This document shows positions 29,035 through 38,334 of a stretch of DNA of 54,863 bases, piece after piece. Where the stretch lies: positions 1 to 54,863 of the forward strand of contig QZKN01000069.1 in the NCBI GenBank assembly GCA_003598175.1. Reading direction: 5' to 3'. Position numbers and translations under genes: made by a program. The stretch's first letter is position 1. Each line of letters opens with the position of its first letter. This DNA comes from Candidatus Omnitrophota bacterium (GTDB taxonomy: Bacteria > Hinthialibacterota > Hinthialibacteria > Hinthialibacterales > Hinthialibacteraceae). The notes under the pieces were generated by a model. It was given only the letters and a program-made list of their open reading frames with translations, was not told the DNA's origin and made no database searches.

Positions 29035-30924
29035 TTATTTCTTTTTGCTTACGACCACCGGCGCTTCCGTCTGGAACTTATCCATGACCATTCGTTGAAT
29101 CAAATCGATAAAAATACTGATGACAAAGTAGAGAATGACGCCGGACGCGATTCTCCAGAAGAAAAACACAAAGATCAGGGGAAACACTTTCATCATCGTG
29201 GCATTCGGTCCTTCGATCTTCTGCTGGCTGGTGCTGATCAGCATGAGTACGGCATAGGCTATGGGCAAAATATTAATTGTAAAAATATAGTTTCCGATCG
29301 GGATATAAAAAGCCTGATCGGGAGCGGAAAGATCATGGATCCAACCAAAGAACGGCGCGCCGCGCAATTCGAGAGCCATCCCAAACGTGGCGTACAAGGC
29401 AATGAAAATCGGAATCGTGGGCAGCATGGTCAGGCAGCCGCCCAGCGGATTGACTTTATGCTTGCGAAAGAGTTCCATCTGCTCTTTCTGCATTTTCTGA
29501 GGCTCATCCTTGAATTTCTCTTTCAATGCATTGATCTGCGGTTGAAGAGCTTGCATCTTTTTCATGGACCCCATCTGTTTTTGATACAGGGGCAGCATGA
29601 ACAACTTGACGATCAACGTAATCAGAATAATCGCGACGCCATAATTCGGAACGATCGTATACAGTCCCTGCAATAGGCGCAGCATCAAACGCGTGATCGG
29701 GCCGACGAAACTGCGGAGAAAAATTTGTTGTGCATTCGTGAGCGCCGGATGCGCGTTGGTCAACGGTTCGTCTTCCAGCGGACCGACGTACAATTTGAAT
29801 CGATCGAGATGCGTGGCTCCCGCCAGAATCTGATTGACCGGCATCCGTACGCCGACGAGAGGTTTTTGCACGGAATCGGCGCCGTCGCCCGGGCTGGAGA
29901 TTCCCTTGAAAGCAAAGTTTGTTTCCATCACCGGCACGATGGCCGACAGAAAATATTTTTGTCCGACGCCGACCCAATTGACGGTTTTTTCGGTCATCGA
30001 TAATGCCGGAACATGATAATCCGGCAGCCAATTAAACTGATTTTTGCGGATTTCATTCCACAAACCATCCGTCGGCAGAATGCCGGTGCTGCCTCCCACT
30101 TCCGTAAAAACATTGTTCATGGCATCCGTTCGCAACGAAGGAAAGCCAAATCCCCCAAACCAGGCGACGTCGTAATAATTTTCACCCGCAAACGAAACCG
30201 TTTCGTTTGTGCCATTGGTAATCCGGATCTGCAAATCCACATAATATTGATCGGGATAAAACCGAAATACCTTTTCCAGCCTCATCCCGCCGTTCTCGAA
30301 CAGGAAAACGATCTCTTTCGGTGAATCGACAACGAAATGATCGGCGTCACTTTGATACGGAATCGAAGGATCGGAAAATTCTTTTCCCCATTTCAGAATC
30401 AACCCGGCTTTCCCGTTCGCAAAAGTGGGATCAATGGCGTTCACCGGTCGAGCGCCGTTTTGCATTTTATCTTCGTAAAATTCCAATTCCAGGCCGCTGA
30501 TTTGCTGTTCGGCAGGGCTTCCGGCTTTGCGCGCCATTCGTAAATAACGCGGATCTTCGAAAAGTTCGTTGTATTTCAGCAATTTCCAGGAAATCGGAAC
30601 CGCGCCTTTTTTGGCAAACTGAACGCGATACAAGTCGCTCTCCACGATGACCGTTTCCGGATCGCTCTCTTCGTCCGACGCCGCTAACCAACCCCATGCG
30701 CTCTCCGACGAACGGAGCGATGGTTTCGGTTTTTCCGATGGAGATTTTTGTTCCGCGATGACCTCTGGGGTATCGGAAGGAGTCGGAGTCGATCGGCTCA
30801 CAACCGGCGAAGAAACCCGTGGGCGGGTTGGTTGAGGATTCATTTTATTGTTGTACCAGCTGAAAAGAATAATAATCAGCATGGACAACGCAAAACACAA
30901 AGCCAAACGCTTTTCCGTTTCCAT
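29035..30924 (-). CDS. yidC: Membrane protein insertase YidC
   Basis: 629 residues, the long Gram-negative form. There is an N-terminal membrane helix (about 8-24), a Pro/Ser-rich linker, a large periplasmic P1 beta domain (about 70-380) and the five-helix core. The core has PNYGVAIILITLIVKLFMLPLY, the cytoplasmic coiled hairpin (QKQMGSMKKMQALQPQINAL) and GGCLTMLPTIPIFIALY. The C-terminal tail is lysine-rich. YidC inserts inner-membrane proteins alone or with Sec. The gene follows yidD by 22 bp and precedes jag by 132 bp. The presence of the P1 domain supports a diderm cell envelope. Confidence 0.97.
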   Translation of the reverse strand: METEKRLALCFALSMLIIILFSWYNNKMNPQPTRPRVSSPVVSRSTPTPSDTPEVIAEQKSPSEKPKPSLRSSESAWGWLAASDEESDPETVIVESDLYRVQFAKKGAVPISWKLLKYNELFEDPRYLRMARKAGSPAEQQISGLELEFYEDKMQNGARPVNAIDPTFANGKAGLILKWGKEFSDPSIPYQSDADHFVVDSPKEIVFLFENGGMRLEKVFRFYPDQYYVDLQIRITNGTNETVSFAGENYYDVAWFGGFGFPSLRTDAMNNVFTEVGGSTGILPTDGLWNEIRKNQFNWLPDYHVPALSMTEKTVNWVGVGQKYFLSAIVPVMETNFAFKGISSPGDGADSVQKPLVGVRMPVNQILAGATHLDRFKLYVGPLEDEPLTNAHPALTNAQQIFLRSFVGPITRLMLRLLQGLYTIVPNYGVAIILITLIVKLFMLPLYQKQMGSMKKMQALQPQINALKEKFKDEPQKMQKEQMELFRKHKVNPLGGCLTMLPTIPIFIALYATFGMALELRGAPFFGWIHDLSAPDQAFYIPIGNYIFTINILPIAYAVLMLISTSQQKIEGPNATMMKVFPLIFVFFFWRIASGVILYFVISIFIDLIQRMVMDKFQTEAPVVVSKKK

Positions 30925-30946
30925 TTACATATCCAATATCGACAAA

Positions 30947-31234
30947 TCATGATGCATCGAACGAGCTGGTCCGATTTTTCGTTTCGGGAAGGCATGGGGG
31001 TAAATCGATCCCGCCGGGATGGAAGGGATGACATTTCAAGAGACGTTTGAAGGTCAGCCAACTCCCCTTGATCACACCGAAAGAGGAGAATACTTCTATG
31101 GCGTAAGCGGAACATGTCGGGTGGAACCGGCAAACGGAGCCGAGATAAGGTGAAATCCAACGTTTATACAACTGTAACAACCAAATGACCACCCTCGTCG
31201 GTATGCAAAACATACTATTCCGGACCGTACTCAC
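30947..31234 (-). CDS. yidD: Membrane protein insertion efficiency factor YidD
   Basis: 95 residues. The conserved YidD core is present: [36 protein letters not shown], then [16 protein letters not shown] with the conserved cysteines. It is thought to help YidC and Sec at the membrane through an amphipathic helix. The gene overlaps the 3' end of rnpA by 20 bp, a classical arrangement. Confidence 0.95.
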   Translation of the reverse strand: MSTVRNSMFCIPTRVVIWLLQLYKRWISPYLGSVCRFHPTCSAYAIEVFSSFGVIKGSWLTFKRLLKCHPFHPGGIDLPPCLPETKNRTSSFDAS

Positions 31235-31712
31235 GATTTCTCATCTCGAGTTTCGTTTTCGGCGCATTCCGCTGTTCGTTCGAGGCTATGATACCACTTT
31301 CATCATGTATCGGCGCGACTAACAACCTTTTTTGCCGCAACAGATCAACCAGATCGCCGGCGATTTCACCATACGTCGCATCTTTAATACCCGGTTTTGC
31401 TCGAACTACAATATCCACTGTCTCTTCCAGACGACTTTTTAACCGTCTGAACACCTCGCGAAACCGTCTCTTTGTCCGGTTTCTTACCACGGCCTTTCCA
31501 ATTTTACGGCTGACTATGACGGTAAAGCGAGACGCCGGGCCATCGGTCCGTTTCGAATACAGAACGCAAAAAGTCCCGCTTCTTCCCCGCGTCCGGAGCA
31601 CATCGTTTATTTCTTTCCGTGCCCGTAAGCGTTCAATCCTGCAAAGTTGCTCGTTCAATCGCTTTTTTATCAAGATGAACAAAATGTAACCGTCTGTAAA
31701 ACCATCGGCCAC
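31215..31712 (-). CDS. rnpA: Ribonuclease P protein component
   Basis: Up to 165 residues. The RNase P signature is [23 protein letters not shown]. The N-terminal [15 protein letters not shown] matches the family's first helix and strand. This basic protein assists the RNase P RNA in 5' maturation of tRNA. The frame opens at ATG 31712, but the first 18 residues ([18 protein letters not shown]) look atypical. A TTG at 31658 would give a more usual N-terminus, so the start is uncertain. The C-terminal tail after LLRQKRLL is longer than normal because the yidD start overlaps it. Confidence 0.92.
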   Translation of the reverse strand: MADGFTDGYILFILIKKRLNEQLCRIERLRARKEINDVLRTRGRSGTFCVLYSKRTDGPASRFTVIVSRKIGKAVVRNRTKRRFREVFRRLKSRLEETVDIVVRAKPGIKDATYGEIAGDLVDLLRQKRLLVAPIHDESGIIASNEQRNAPKTKLEMRNREYGPE

Positions 31713-31789
31713 ACCCGAAACTTTTTAGATCAGAGAAAATGCAAAGAACTTGGAGTAACTTGTTTACCGACTCTTTGCTTCTTTCTGTT

Positions 31790-31942
31790 TTACTTATGTT
31801 TGGTATCCGAAACCGTCAATCGATACCGGCCTTTTTGTCGTCTTCGCCGCAATACGTCGCGTCCGCCGCGCGTTTTCATGCGGGCGCGAAATCCATGAGC
31901 ACGTACACGTTTAATTTTGCTGGGTTGATAAGTTCTTTTCAT
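31790..31942 (-). CDS. rpmH: 50S ribosomal protein L34
   Basis: 50 residues: [18 protein letters not shown] followed by [20 protein letters not shown] and ending DTKHK, nearly the complete L34 consensus. It is a small basic protein of the large ribosomal subunit. It is the first gene of the rpmH-rnpA-yidD-yidC-jag cluster. dnaA, its common divergent neighbour, is not beside it here. Confidence 0.98.
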   Translation of the reverse strand: MKRTYQPSKIKRVRAHGFRARMKTRGGRDVLRRRRQKGRYRLTVSDTKHK

Positions 31943-31983
31943 GGTTCTTATTAATCGATTTATTTGAATTGTTCGAACTAACT

Positions 31984-32011
31984 AGCATACTACCCCAATT
32001 GCAGTAGTCAA
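31984..32011 (-). promoter_or_regulatory. Sigma-70-type promoter of rpmH
   Basis: On the minus strand, TTGACT (32011-32006) and TATGCT (31989-31984) are separated by 16 bp. Transcription would start near 31976, leaving a leader of about 35 bases before rpmH. Confidence 0.5.
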
Positions 32012-32029
32012 GGAGCGATATCGTTTCCT

Positions 32030-32698
32030 TCAATCCTCTCTTCTCGACGCCCACACAATTGAATTCAGCAGGATTTTACGCACCGTGTCATCGAAGAAAA
32101 TCGGATACGTTTCGTGTCCCGGGCGGAAATAAAAAATCCGCCCCTTCCCACGCGTCCAGCAACATCCGGAACGAAACGACTCGCCGGATTCCCACGTCGA
32201 ATGGAGCACAACCGTTTCCGGCGGTGGAACATCGAACGGTTCGCTGTACATTTCCGTCTGCGGCAACGTGAAATCATTCACGCCACGCGCGATCGGATGA
32301 TCCGGCGACGAAATCGCAATTCGCTCACTTCCTGCGTCCTCGCGCCACGTCGGAAACGTGCACGATGTATCCATCAACATCCGGAATGGTTTGCATAAAT
32401 GCGAGGAATGCAGAGGAATGAATCCCATCCCTCGTTCCCGCACGTGGCGCACAACCCGTTCCGCATGTTCATCCGTAATCGTTTCGTGCAATGAATGGCC
32501 GAACCAAATCAGGACATCGCAGGCGAGAAGCCGTTCCTCCGCCAGCCCTTGCTCCTGGTCATCCGGGTATGAAGTCGACGCATGAAAACCACCGTGCTCA
32601 AGAAATCTTGCGATTTCGCCATGAATCCCAATCGGATATACCGACGGGGGTTCCGTCCATTCGGACCAGACGAGGACATGCGGTCGATCGGAATTCAT
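32030..32698 (-). CDS. ThuA-like domain protein (trehalose-utilisation family)
   Basis: 222 residues from the ATG at 32698 (MNSDRPHVLVWSEW). The frame can be read from a TTG 12 bases upstream. The glutamine-amidotransferase-like fold shows CDVLIWFGHSLHETI (about 60-75), GFIPLHSSH, and RIFYFRPGHETYPIFFD, the ThuA C-terminal motif. ThuA domains are found with sugar-oxidising and 3-keto-sugar enzymes. This gene follows a DUF1080 gene by 25 bp, a common pairing in Planctomycetes-like bacteria. A role in carbohydrate processing is likely but the substrate is unknown. No signal peptide, so it should be cytoplasmic. Confidence 0.88.
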   Translation of the reverse strand: MNSDRPHVLVWSEWTEPPSVYPIGIHGEIARFLEHGGFHASTSYPDDQEQGLAEERLLACDVLIWFGHSLHETITDEHAERVVRHVRERGMGFIPLHSSHLCKPFRMLMDTSCTFPTWREDAGSERIAISSPDHPIARGVNDFTLPQTEMYSEPFDVPPPETVVLHSTWESGESFRSGCCWTRGKGRIFYFRPGHETYPIFFDDTVRKILLNSIVWASRRED

Positions 32699-32723
32699 GA
32701 TGCAAAACAATCAGCTTTCTTGA

Positions 32724-33380
32724 TTAATCTTCCAAGCTTTTGGCGCGGATATTTTTAAAGTATACCGTCTTTTTGTAATCGTTCCGTTGAATGGCGATGC
32801 CGCCTTTGTCGAATTTGTGTTTCAATCCTTCGATGGCGGAAATATCCACACCGTCCTGAACCACTTCTCCATTGATGGTAACCCAAATTTTCGGCTCCAC
32901 ATATTTGACTTCGACGCTATTCCATTCACCAAGAGGTTTCGCCGCATTTTTTGTGGGCGCAACGAATCCAAAGATGGCGCCCGTGGATTTCTTGCTCGCA
33001 TCCGCGCCATAATCCGCATCCAATTGGATTTCGAAGGATGATTTGTAGACCTCTTTTTTCGGTGTATGAATCAGAATGCCGCTGTTTCCGCGTTCGTCGA
33101 ATTTCACATCAAAGCGGAAAATAAAGTTTTTGAACTCTTTCTTCGTGATCAAGGCCCAATAATCCCACCCGCCGACGGAAAGAACGCCGTCTTCCAGAAT
33201 TTTCGGGCCGGCTTTTTCCAATCCCTGAATAATCCAGCCATCCAAATTCGTTCCATTGAATAATGGTTCAAATCCTTCTTCGCTTTCCGCCGCCGGCGCA
33301 CTTAACGAAACCGTTAACAACACAAGTAAAAGCAAAATTGAAGCTCTCGGCATAATAAATGAGTGATGATTGATACGCAT
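32724..33380 (-). CDS. Secreted DUF1080 (3-keto-disaccharide hydrolase) protein
   Basis: 218 residues, ATG at 33380 behind GCAGGAGGA. A signal peptide (about 10-31, ending SAPAAE) precedes the concanavalin-like DUF1080 fold: FEPLFNGTNLDGW, VLSVGGWDYWALITKKEF, RFDVKFDERGNSGILIH, then a tail with FKNIRAKSLE. The family includes enzymes that hydrolyse 3-keto-disaccharides and proteins that only bind glycans. It is the upstream gene of a probable two-gene unit with ThuA. This supports extracytoplasmic sugar use; the exact sugar cannot be read from the sequence. Confidence 0.92.
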   Translation of the reverse strand: MRINHHSFIMPRASILLLLVLLTVSLSAPAAESEEGFEPLFNGTNLDGWIIQGLEKAGPKILEDGVLSVGGWDYWALITKKEFKNFIFRFDVKFDERGNSGILIHTPKKEVYKSSFEIQLDADYGADASKKSTGAIFGFVAPTKNAAKPLGEWNSVEVKYVEPKIWVTINGEVVQDGVDISAIEGLKHKFDKGGIAIQRNDYKKTVYFKNIRAKSLED

Positions 33381-34005
33381 GGGATCCTCCTGCTTTAAAG
33401 TAATGCTTTTTGGGAATGCAATCCGTAACTTTGACGAATTGTACAGGCAATATATTCACGATTCGAGTTGAAACGAAACGGAATCTCGTGAATCACACCG
33501 TTTCCTCTCATCAACAAACGAATCAGCCTCTTGTGACGAAGTTTGTATCCACTCTCGTCAATTTTTTCAAGGAGTATGGCGCATTTTCATGAGTATCTGT
33601 ACAGAACAAACGGTAAAATTGGAAATAAAAAATGCGTTCCGGATCCATTTCCGCTTCGCGATATGTCTTTCCGGATAAATAAGATACGTTCTGGAACAAC
33701 GCAAGGAGCCGACCTGGATGTCCGGTCGTTTGATAAGCAAAATTTTTTTTCCTTCATCAGGAGTGACGAAAATTCGATACGGTCTTGTGGAATTTTCCCG
33801 GACAGGAAAATCGCTTCTTTCGTATAGGTTCTCAAAATTATTGTCGCTATCGCTGAATTATGAATCGTATCCTGTTTTTGCATGAAATAACGGATACAAT
33901 AGTCTGTTACGTCATAGATCAATCGATTCACATATGCAATTAGCGAAAAAATGGCAATTGTAACGATTGAAAACCATCACGAAACCGGATGGAAAGGAAG
34001 AACTA
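33381..34005. other. Long intergenic region with one inverted repeat
   Basis: 625 bp between divergent genes. An inverted repeat at 33454-33493 pairs ATTCACGA with TCGTGAAT; the inner GATTC/GAATC can pair instead with a two-base bulge, and it lies 75-115 bases upstream of the DUF1080 start. Short frames on both strands here (for example minus 33587-33931) lack a ribosome binding site and recognisable domains. I see no RNA gene. Confidence 0.55.
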
Positions 34006-34728
34006 ATGAAACGAAAGTATTATTGGATGAAAAGTGGAATGCTCGCACTCCTTTGCGTGTGCTTCATGAGCATTTCCTATTCGCAGGAAATCGATTATAT
34101 CGAATACGCGCGTTATAATAATCCCCCGCTGCAGGCGAATTTCATTGGGCATACGGTGGGGGGCACTTCGTTTGTCAGTCGTATGGTTTACACGAAAGAC
34201 TTCACCTATCACAACGTCCGAACATTGAAAATCGAATCGTTGGATGGCGAAACAACGCCGGATAAAATATCGAACACCATTTTCGTCAATTACGATGACG
34301 AACACTTCATCTTCGTCGGCTCCACCTTCAATAATGACACCTTCGGCAGCATCGATTTATTCCTGAGCGAACCCACTTTGATCCCGCGATTCGTCGCCGT
34401 GGGAGAAACCATCACGCAAACCGGAGAATCCAGAGTCTCGTTAGGCCCGATTCCGGCCATGGTAAACGTTTCCCTGACCGTCGACGTTCTTGGGATGGAA
34501 ACCGTCGTGGTTCCGTTGGGGACCTTTGAAAACGCGGTGAAGGCGAATATTAAAATCGCGGTTTTGTTGGCCGGCATTGAATTGGGTTCTGTCGACACGA
34601 CCGATTGGTATCACCCTCTCGTCGGTCTCGTAAAGCAGATCAGCAACGCATCCGGAAAAACGTCCGAACTCTCGGCGATAAATCCGCCCGTGGAGATAAC
34701 CGATATAACCGGCTGGATGTGTTATTGA
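34006..34728 (+). CDS. Secreted protein of unknown function
   Basis: 240 residues from the ATG at 34006, which is preceded by GGAAAGGAAG; the frame is open upstream to 33967 but without that site. A signal peptide (GMLALLCVCFMSISYSQ, about 9-25) precedes a soluble beta-rich domain. It contains FIFVGSTFNNDTFGSIDLF, then VVPLGTFENAVKANIKIAV and DTTDWYHPLVGLVKQIS. The last two resemble the end of small lipoprotein-like domains in which a fitted 'LGTFEN' loop precedes a 'WYHPLVGLVK' strand. I do not recognise the family with certainty. It ends convergently with the MFS transporter. Confidence 0.65.
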   Translation: MKRKYYWMKSGMLALLCVCFMSISYSQEIDYIEYARYNNPPLQANFIGHTVGGTSFVSRMVYTKDFTYHNVRTLKIESLDGETTPDKISNTIFVNYDDEHFIFVGSTFNNDTFGSIDLFLSEPTLIPRFVAVGETITQTGESRVSLGPIPAMVNVSLTVDVLGMETVVVPLGTFENAVKANIKIAVLLAGIELGSVDTTDWYHPLVGLVKQISNASGKTSELSAINPPVEITDITGWMCY

Positions 34729-34815
34729 AGATTCGTTAATTCTGGCGCGTCTTATTCCGGTTTTCGCATCATTCTTTCATTCACGATGCCTATATCATTG
34801 ACTTGTCGACCGCCG

Positions 34816-36546
34816 TCAAACCTCTTCCGGCAGCGGTTTGTCTTTGGTTTCCGGCGCCCAGATCAATGCGACCATGCCTAAAACGTAAATAGAGGCCATT
34901 ATCATCGCCGCGACGCGGAAAGGCGCGGAAAAATTCATGGTTGCTAGCGCGGCGCCCAACGAACCCAAAATTCCCGGCGCCGGCGCGGCCAAATAGCGAA
35001 CCGTGTTGTAACAGAATCCGACTCCCGTGCCTCGAAATCGAGTCGGGAATAATTCCGGAAAGTAAATCGAGTACCCGGCGAACAAAGCCAGCTGGCAGAA
35101 TCCCATCATCGGCAACATCCAATACGCATCGAATTCGGAATTGAGCGAGTTGTAGACGAAGATCGTTACCACCAGGCAAAGAATGAACGATATCAGAAAC
35201 GCAAGACGCCGGCTCAACAACGTGGCGATGAGCGTAAAGGCGACCATCCCAAAAAACGAACCCACATCCTGCAGCATGGTTCCGTTCGATTTGACGTCCG
35301 AAACGTATTTTTTGATTTTTCTGATTTCATCCGGATAGACCTGCTCGAGCAGGGCGCGATTCAGCCGGACCAGGTCCGGACCTTCCTGCAGTATGGCGAC
35401 TCGATTTTGGGTTTGCTCGGTCAATTCAATGTTCACAAATAATTCCGGTTGATAAATGCAATCCCCCATCAGCATAGTATTCAACGGATCCAGCAACGCC
35501 ATTTTCTGTTCAACGGACAATGCAACCGTTTCGTTATATTCGGAAAGCCACTGTCGATCGGCTTCGGGCAATTGCTCTTTTACCCGCTGCGAGAATGGAT
35601 CCTGCGCATCCCGCAAGCGAATTACCAGCGGATAGGAGCCGGCCGGATAGTCTGCAACTTTCTTGCCTTCCTCCACCTGCACCAAATCTTCCACGATCAA
35701 CGGCTTGTCGCTGAGAGCGGTTTCGATCAATTCCGGCGAGAAGAAACCAATGCCCCACAATCCGATCATGCCGGCGACGCCGAGACCGAGCCCTACCATC
35801 GTATGCCGCCGCCACGGATTCTTTTTAAACAAATCCGATATGGTTCCCATTTGTTTTGTCGATTCGCCGCGATCCGCTGTCTCTTTTGCCTTTTTCCACG
35901 CTTCCGGCTCGCGAAGGATGGTGATGATGGGAATCACCAACAACGAGGGAAGAATCCCGACCAGAAAAATTGCCCTCCAGCCGGACATACTGATACCGAA
36001 GAAGGAGACCATTAATTCCGGCTCGATCCATTTGCTGATGTACGATCCTAAAATGTTGCCGGTCGCGGACAACGCTTGCAGCGAGCCTAAGGCGACGGAC
36101 CGGAAATTACTCGGCACGGTTTCCGCAATCAGCGTCGTTGCCGCGCCGAACATGCCGCCGACGCCCAATCCGACGAGAAAACGGTAAATGAAAAAATCCA
36201 CCCAACTTATGGACAGCGCCGATAAGCCGGTAAAACCGGAATAAATCAGGAGCGTGGCGATCATGGTTTTGACGCGACCGATTTTATCGCTCATCATGCC
36301 AAAGATGATGCCGCCGGTCGCCCATCCCAAAATCAAAAAGGTCGTCGACCACCCCCCATAATTCATGATCGTTTCGCGAGCGGCTTCCGCGCCGAGCAAT
36401 TCTTCCATGGCCGGAAAGCGGGCCAATATGAAAATTCGCTGATCCATGCAATCGAACAACCACCCGCAGGATGCGATGATCAACACCATCCAATGGTAAC
36501 GAGTGACTCCTTCAAAAATGCTTTGTTGTCGCGCCAGTTGTTCCAC
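34816..36546 (-). CDS. MFS transporter with an enlarged central loop
   Basis: 576 residues, GTG start at 36546 behind GGGAGAGG. The MFS hallmarks are GIIFGMMSDKIGRVKTM (loop 2-3, about 75-92) and RFLVGLGVGGMFGAATTLI in helix 4; FPELFPTRFRGTGVGF is the loop 10-11 signature of the sugar/aromatic-acid group. Between the seventh helix and the eighth an additional stretch of about 150 mostly hydrophilic residues (roughly 283-430) is inserted, raising the length from the usual 430. Standard members carry organic acids or sugars. The loop probably faces the periplasm by helix count, but that should be tested. It stands alone, divergent from tolC-pepP. Confidence 0.9.
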   Translation of the reverse strand: MEQLARQQSIFEGVTRYHWMVLIIASCGWLFDCMDQRIFILARFPAMEELLGAEAARETIMNYGGWSTTFLILGWATGGIIFGMMSDKIGRVKTMIATLLIYSGFTGLSALSISWVDFFIYRFLVGLGVGGMFGAATTLIAETVPSNFRSVALGSLQALSATGNILGSYISKWIEPELMVSFFGISMSGWRAIFLVGILPSLLVIPIITILREPEAWKKAKETADRGESTKQMGTISDLFKKNPWRRHTMVGLGLGVAGMIGLWGIGFFSPELIETALSDKPLIVEDLVQVEEGKKVADYPAGSYPLVIRLRDAQDPFSQRVKEQLPEADRQWLSEYNETVALSVEQKMALLDPLNTMLMGDCIYQPELFVNIELTEQTQNRVAILQEGPDLVRLNRALLEQVYPDEIRKIKKYVSDVKSNGTMLQDVGSFFGMVAFTLIATLLSRRLAFLISFILCLVVTIFVYNSLNSEFDAYWMLPMMGFCQLALFAGYSIYFPELFPTRFRGTGVGFCYNTVRYLAAPAPGILGSLGAALATMNFSAPFRVAAMIMASIYVLGMVALIWAPETKDKPLPEEV

Positions 36547-36891
36547 GTGACCTCTCCCTTCGCCTCGATCGAACTTTGAATAGGATATTTACGCATTCTT
36601 TTAAACAAGATGGGCTCTGTCAAGTTGTCGAGTCTTTTTTTCTCTATTTTTGATTCCTGCGGAAAAGATCGCCGCTCCCTTTCCACCGAAAAAAGTATCC
36701 GATTCAAAAGAGAAACAATTCATCCTACCTGTATTCTCTTGGATTATTTCCACGGCTGGAATTCCACACGGGAAATGGGTAAGGTAATACGATTTCTTGT
36801 TTGCGAAATCGCGGGATTTCCACCAGCATCGCGTTACGAACACCGAAAGGAAATGCCCTTGCGATGATTTAGTCCATTGAGAGGAGAAGAA
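36547..36891. other. Divergent intergenic region
   Basis: 345 bp between the MFS gene and the TolC-like gene, holding the promoters of both. The GAGAGGAGAAGAA ribosome binding site of the TolC-like gene is at the right end. I see no RNA gene and no convincing palindrome beyond a weak GATTTC/GAAATC pair near 36790. Confidence 0.5.
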
Positions 36892-38334
36892 ATGATGTTT
36901 CGTTTCCATGCCGTCGTGTTTCTGATAACCATTCTCATTTTTCCGCCCGGAATCCGGATCACCGATGCCGAGGAACTCTCTCTTTTGACGCTTTCCGAAG
37001 CGGTTGGCATTTCGTTGGAACATAATCGGGAATTGAGAGCGGTGCGCTTCGATCGCATGGCTGCCGCGACGGCGAAAAACGAAGCGTTGAGTCCCCTCTT
37101 TCCTCAACTTTCCTTCAAAACCGATGCTTCGAAAATCAAATCGGATAAATACAGTTTTGACATGCCCGCCGCCGCTCCCGGTCAGCCGGATTTCGGCCAA
37201 TTTTTCGATTTCGATCAAATTGGTTTCACCGGCCCCCAATATCAAACAAAGATTCAGATGGGACAACTGATTTTCGACCATTCCGTCCTCGGCAACATCC
37301 GTCTTTCGAATCTGCGCGACGAAGCCGCCCATTGGCAGGAAATCGGACAGGAACAAGCCGTCGTTTTCAGCACGGTGGCGGCTTATCTGGATATCTTGCA
37401 AGCGCAGGAGCTTCTGGGGGTGCAGAATCAACGGCTGAAACTGGCGGATAAACAGTTACAGACCGCGGAAACCAATTTCGCGGTCGGGCTTCGCATTCGG
37501 ACCGATGTGCTGCGCGCAAAACTGACGCGCTCTTCCGCGCTTCGCGACGTGGTTTCCGCGGAAATTCAGCTGGAAAAGGCGCAAGCCGCATTGAACCGAA
37601 TTTTGGGAATTCCTCTCGAGGCGCGCCACGAATTCGAAGGAGGCGCTTTGGCCGCCTACGACCCGCCGGACGAACTGATCGATGAATTTAAGAATTATGA
37701 GCGGTATTTTGAGGTCGCCAATGAAAAACATCCGTCCATTAAAGTTGCGCATATCCTGGTAAAACAGTCGGAGGAATCCGTCGGCATCGCTCGCGGTGAA
37801 TTTATGCCGAAAGTATCCGCCGGCGCCTCGTGGGGATGGAATGACAGCGGCAATCCGGATTTCAAGGCGGAAGAATGGGCGGTGCAGGCCGCCATTGAAA
37901 TTCCGATTTTCGAAGGCGGTCGAAAAGTCGCCAAAGTCAGGCGTACGAAGGAACAGTTGGATGCGGAAAAGATGCGTTTCGAAGATACGGTGCGCGCCGT
38001 TCAGAATCTGGTGGAGCAATCGGCGCTGGCCTTGCAGGAGGAACAGCGCAATCTCGAAATCGCCATCGAAGCGGAACAGGTCGCGCAGGAAAACTACGAT
38101 CGCTTTTCGAATCTGTATGAAGAAGGATTGGCTGACAGCCTGGATCTGACTCAAGCGCTCACCGAACTGGTCGTGGCGCAAACCAGCGTGGTCACGACGC
38201 GATATGGTTATCTGCTGGTATTCACGCAAATGTTGCAGGCGTTGGGAATCATACCGACGGATGAGGCCGTTTATGCTTCTCTCGAATGGCTGGATTTGAT
38301 GCGCCAAATGCAGGAGAAAGGCAAGACGGAATGA
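36892..38334 (+). CDS. TolC-family outer-membrane efflux protein
   Basis: About 480 residues from the ATG at 36892 (MMFRFHAVVFLITILIF), which sits right behind GAGAGGAGAAGAA. A signal peptide (about 4-26, ending TDA) precedes LTLSEAVGISLEHNREL, the typical opening of outer-membrane efflux proteins, with long helical hairpins and the repeated pattern LRIRTDVLRAKL and LADSLDLTQALTEL in two halves. It should form a trimeric channel for type I secretion or efflux. No adaptor or pump gene is next to it; instead a peptidase follows with an ATGA overlap. This makes its pump partner uncertain. Confidence 0.9.
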   Translation: MMFRFHAVVFLITILIFPPGIRITDAEELSLLTLSEAVGISLEHNRELRAVRFDRMAAATAKNEALSPLFPQLSFKTDASKIKSDKYSFDMPAAAPGQPDFGQFFDFDQIGFTGPQYQTKIQMGQLIFDHSVLGNIRLSNLRDEAAHWQEIGQEQAVVFSTVAAYLDILQAQELLGVQNQRLKLADKQLQTAETNFAVGLRIRTDVLRAKLTRSSALRDVVSAEIQLEKAQAALNRILGIPLEARHEFEGGALAAYDPPDELIDEFKNYERYFEVANEKHPSIKVAHILVKQSEESVGIARGEFMPKVSAGASWGWNDSGNPDFKAEEWAVQAAIEIPIFEGGRKVAKVRRTKEQLDAEKMRFEDTVRAVQNLVEQSALALQEEQRNLEIAIEAEQVAQENYDRFSNLYEEGLADSLDLTQALTELVVAQTSVVTTRYGYLLVFTQMLQALGIIPTDEAVYASLEWLDLMRQMQEKGKTE

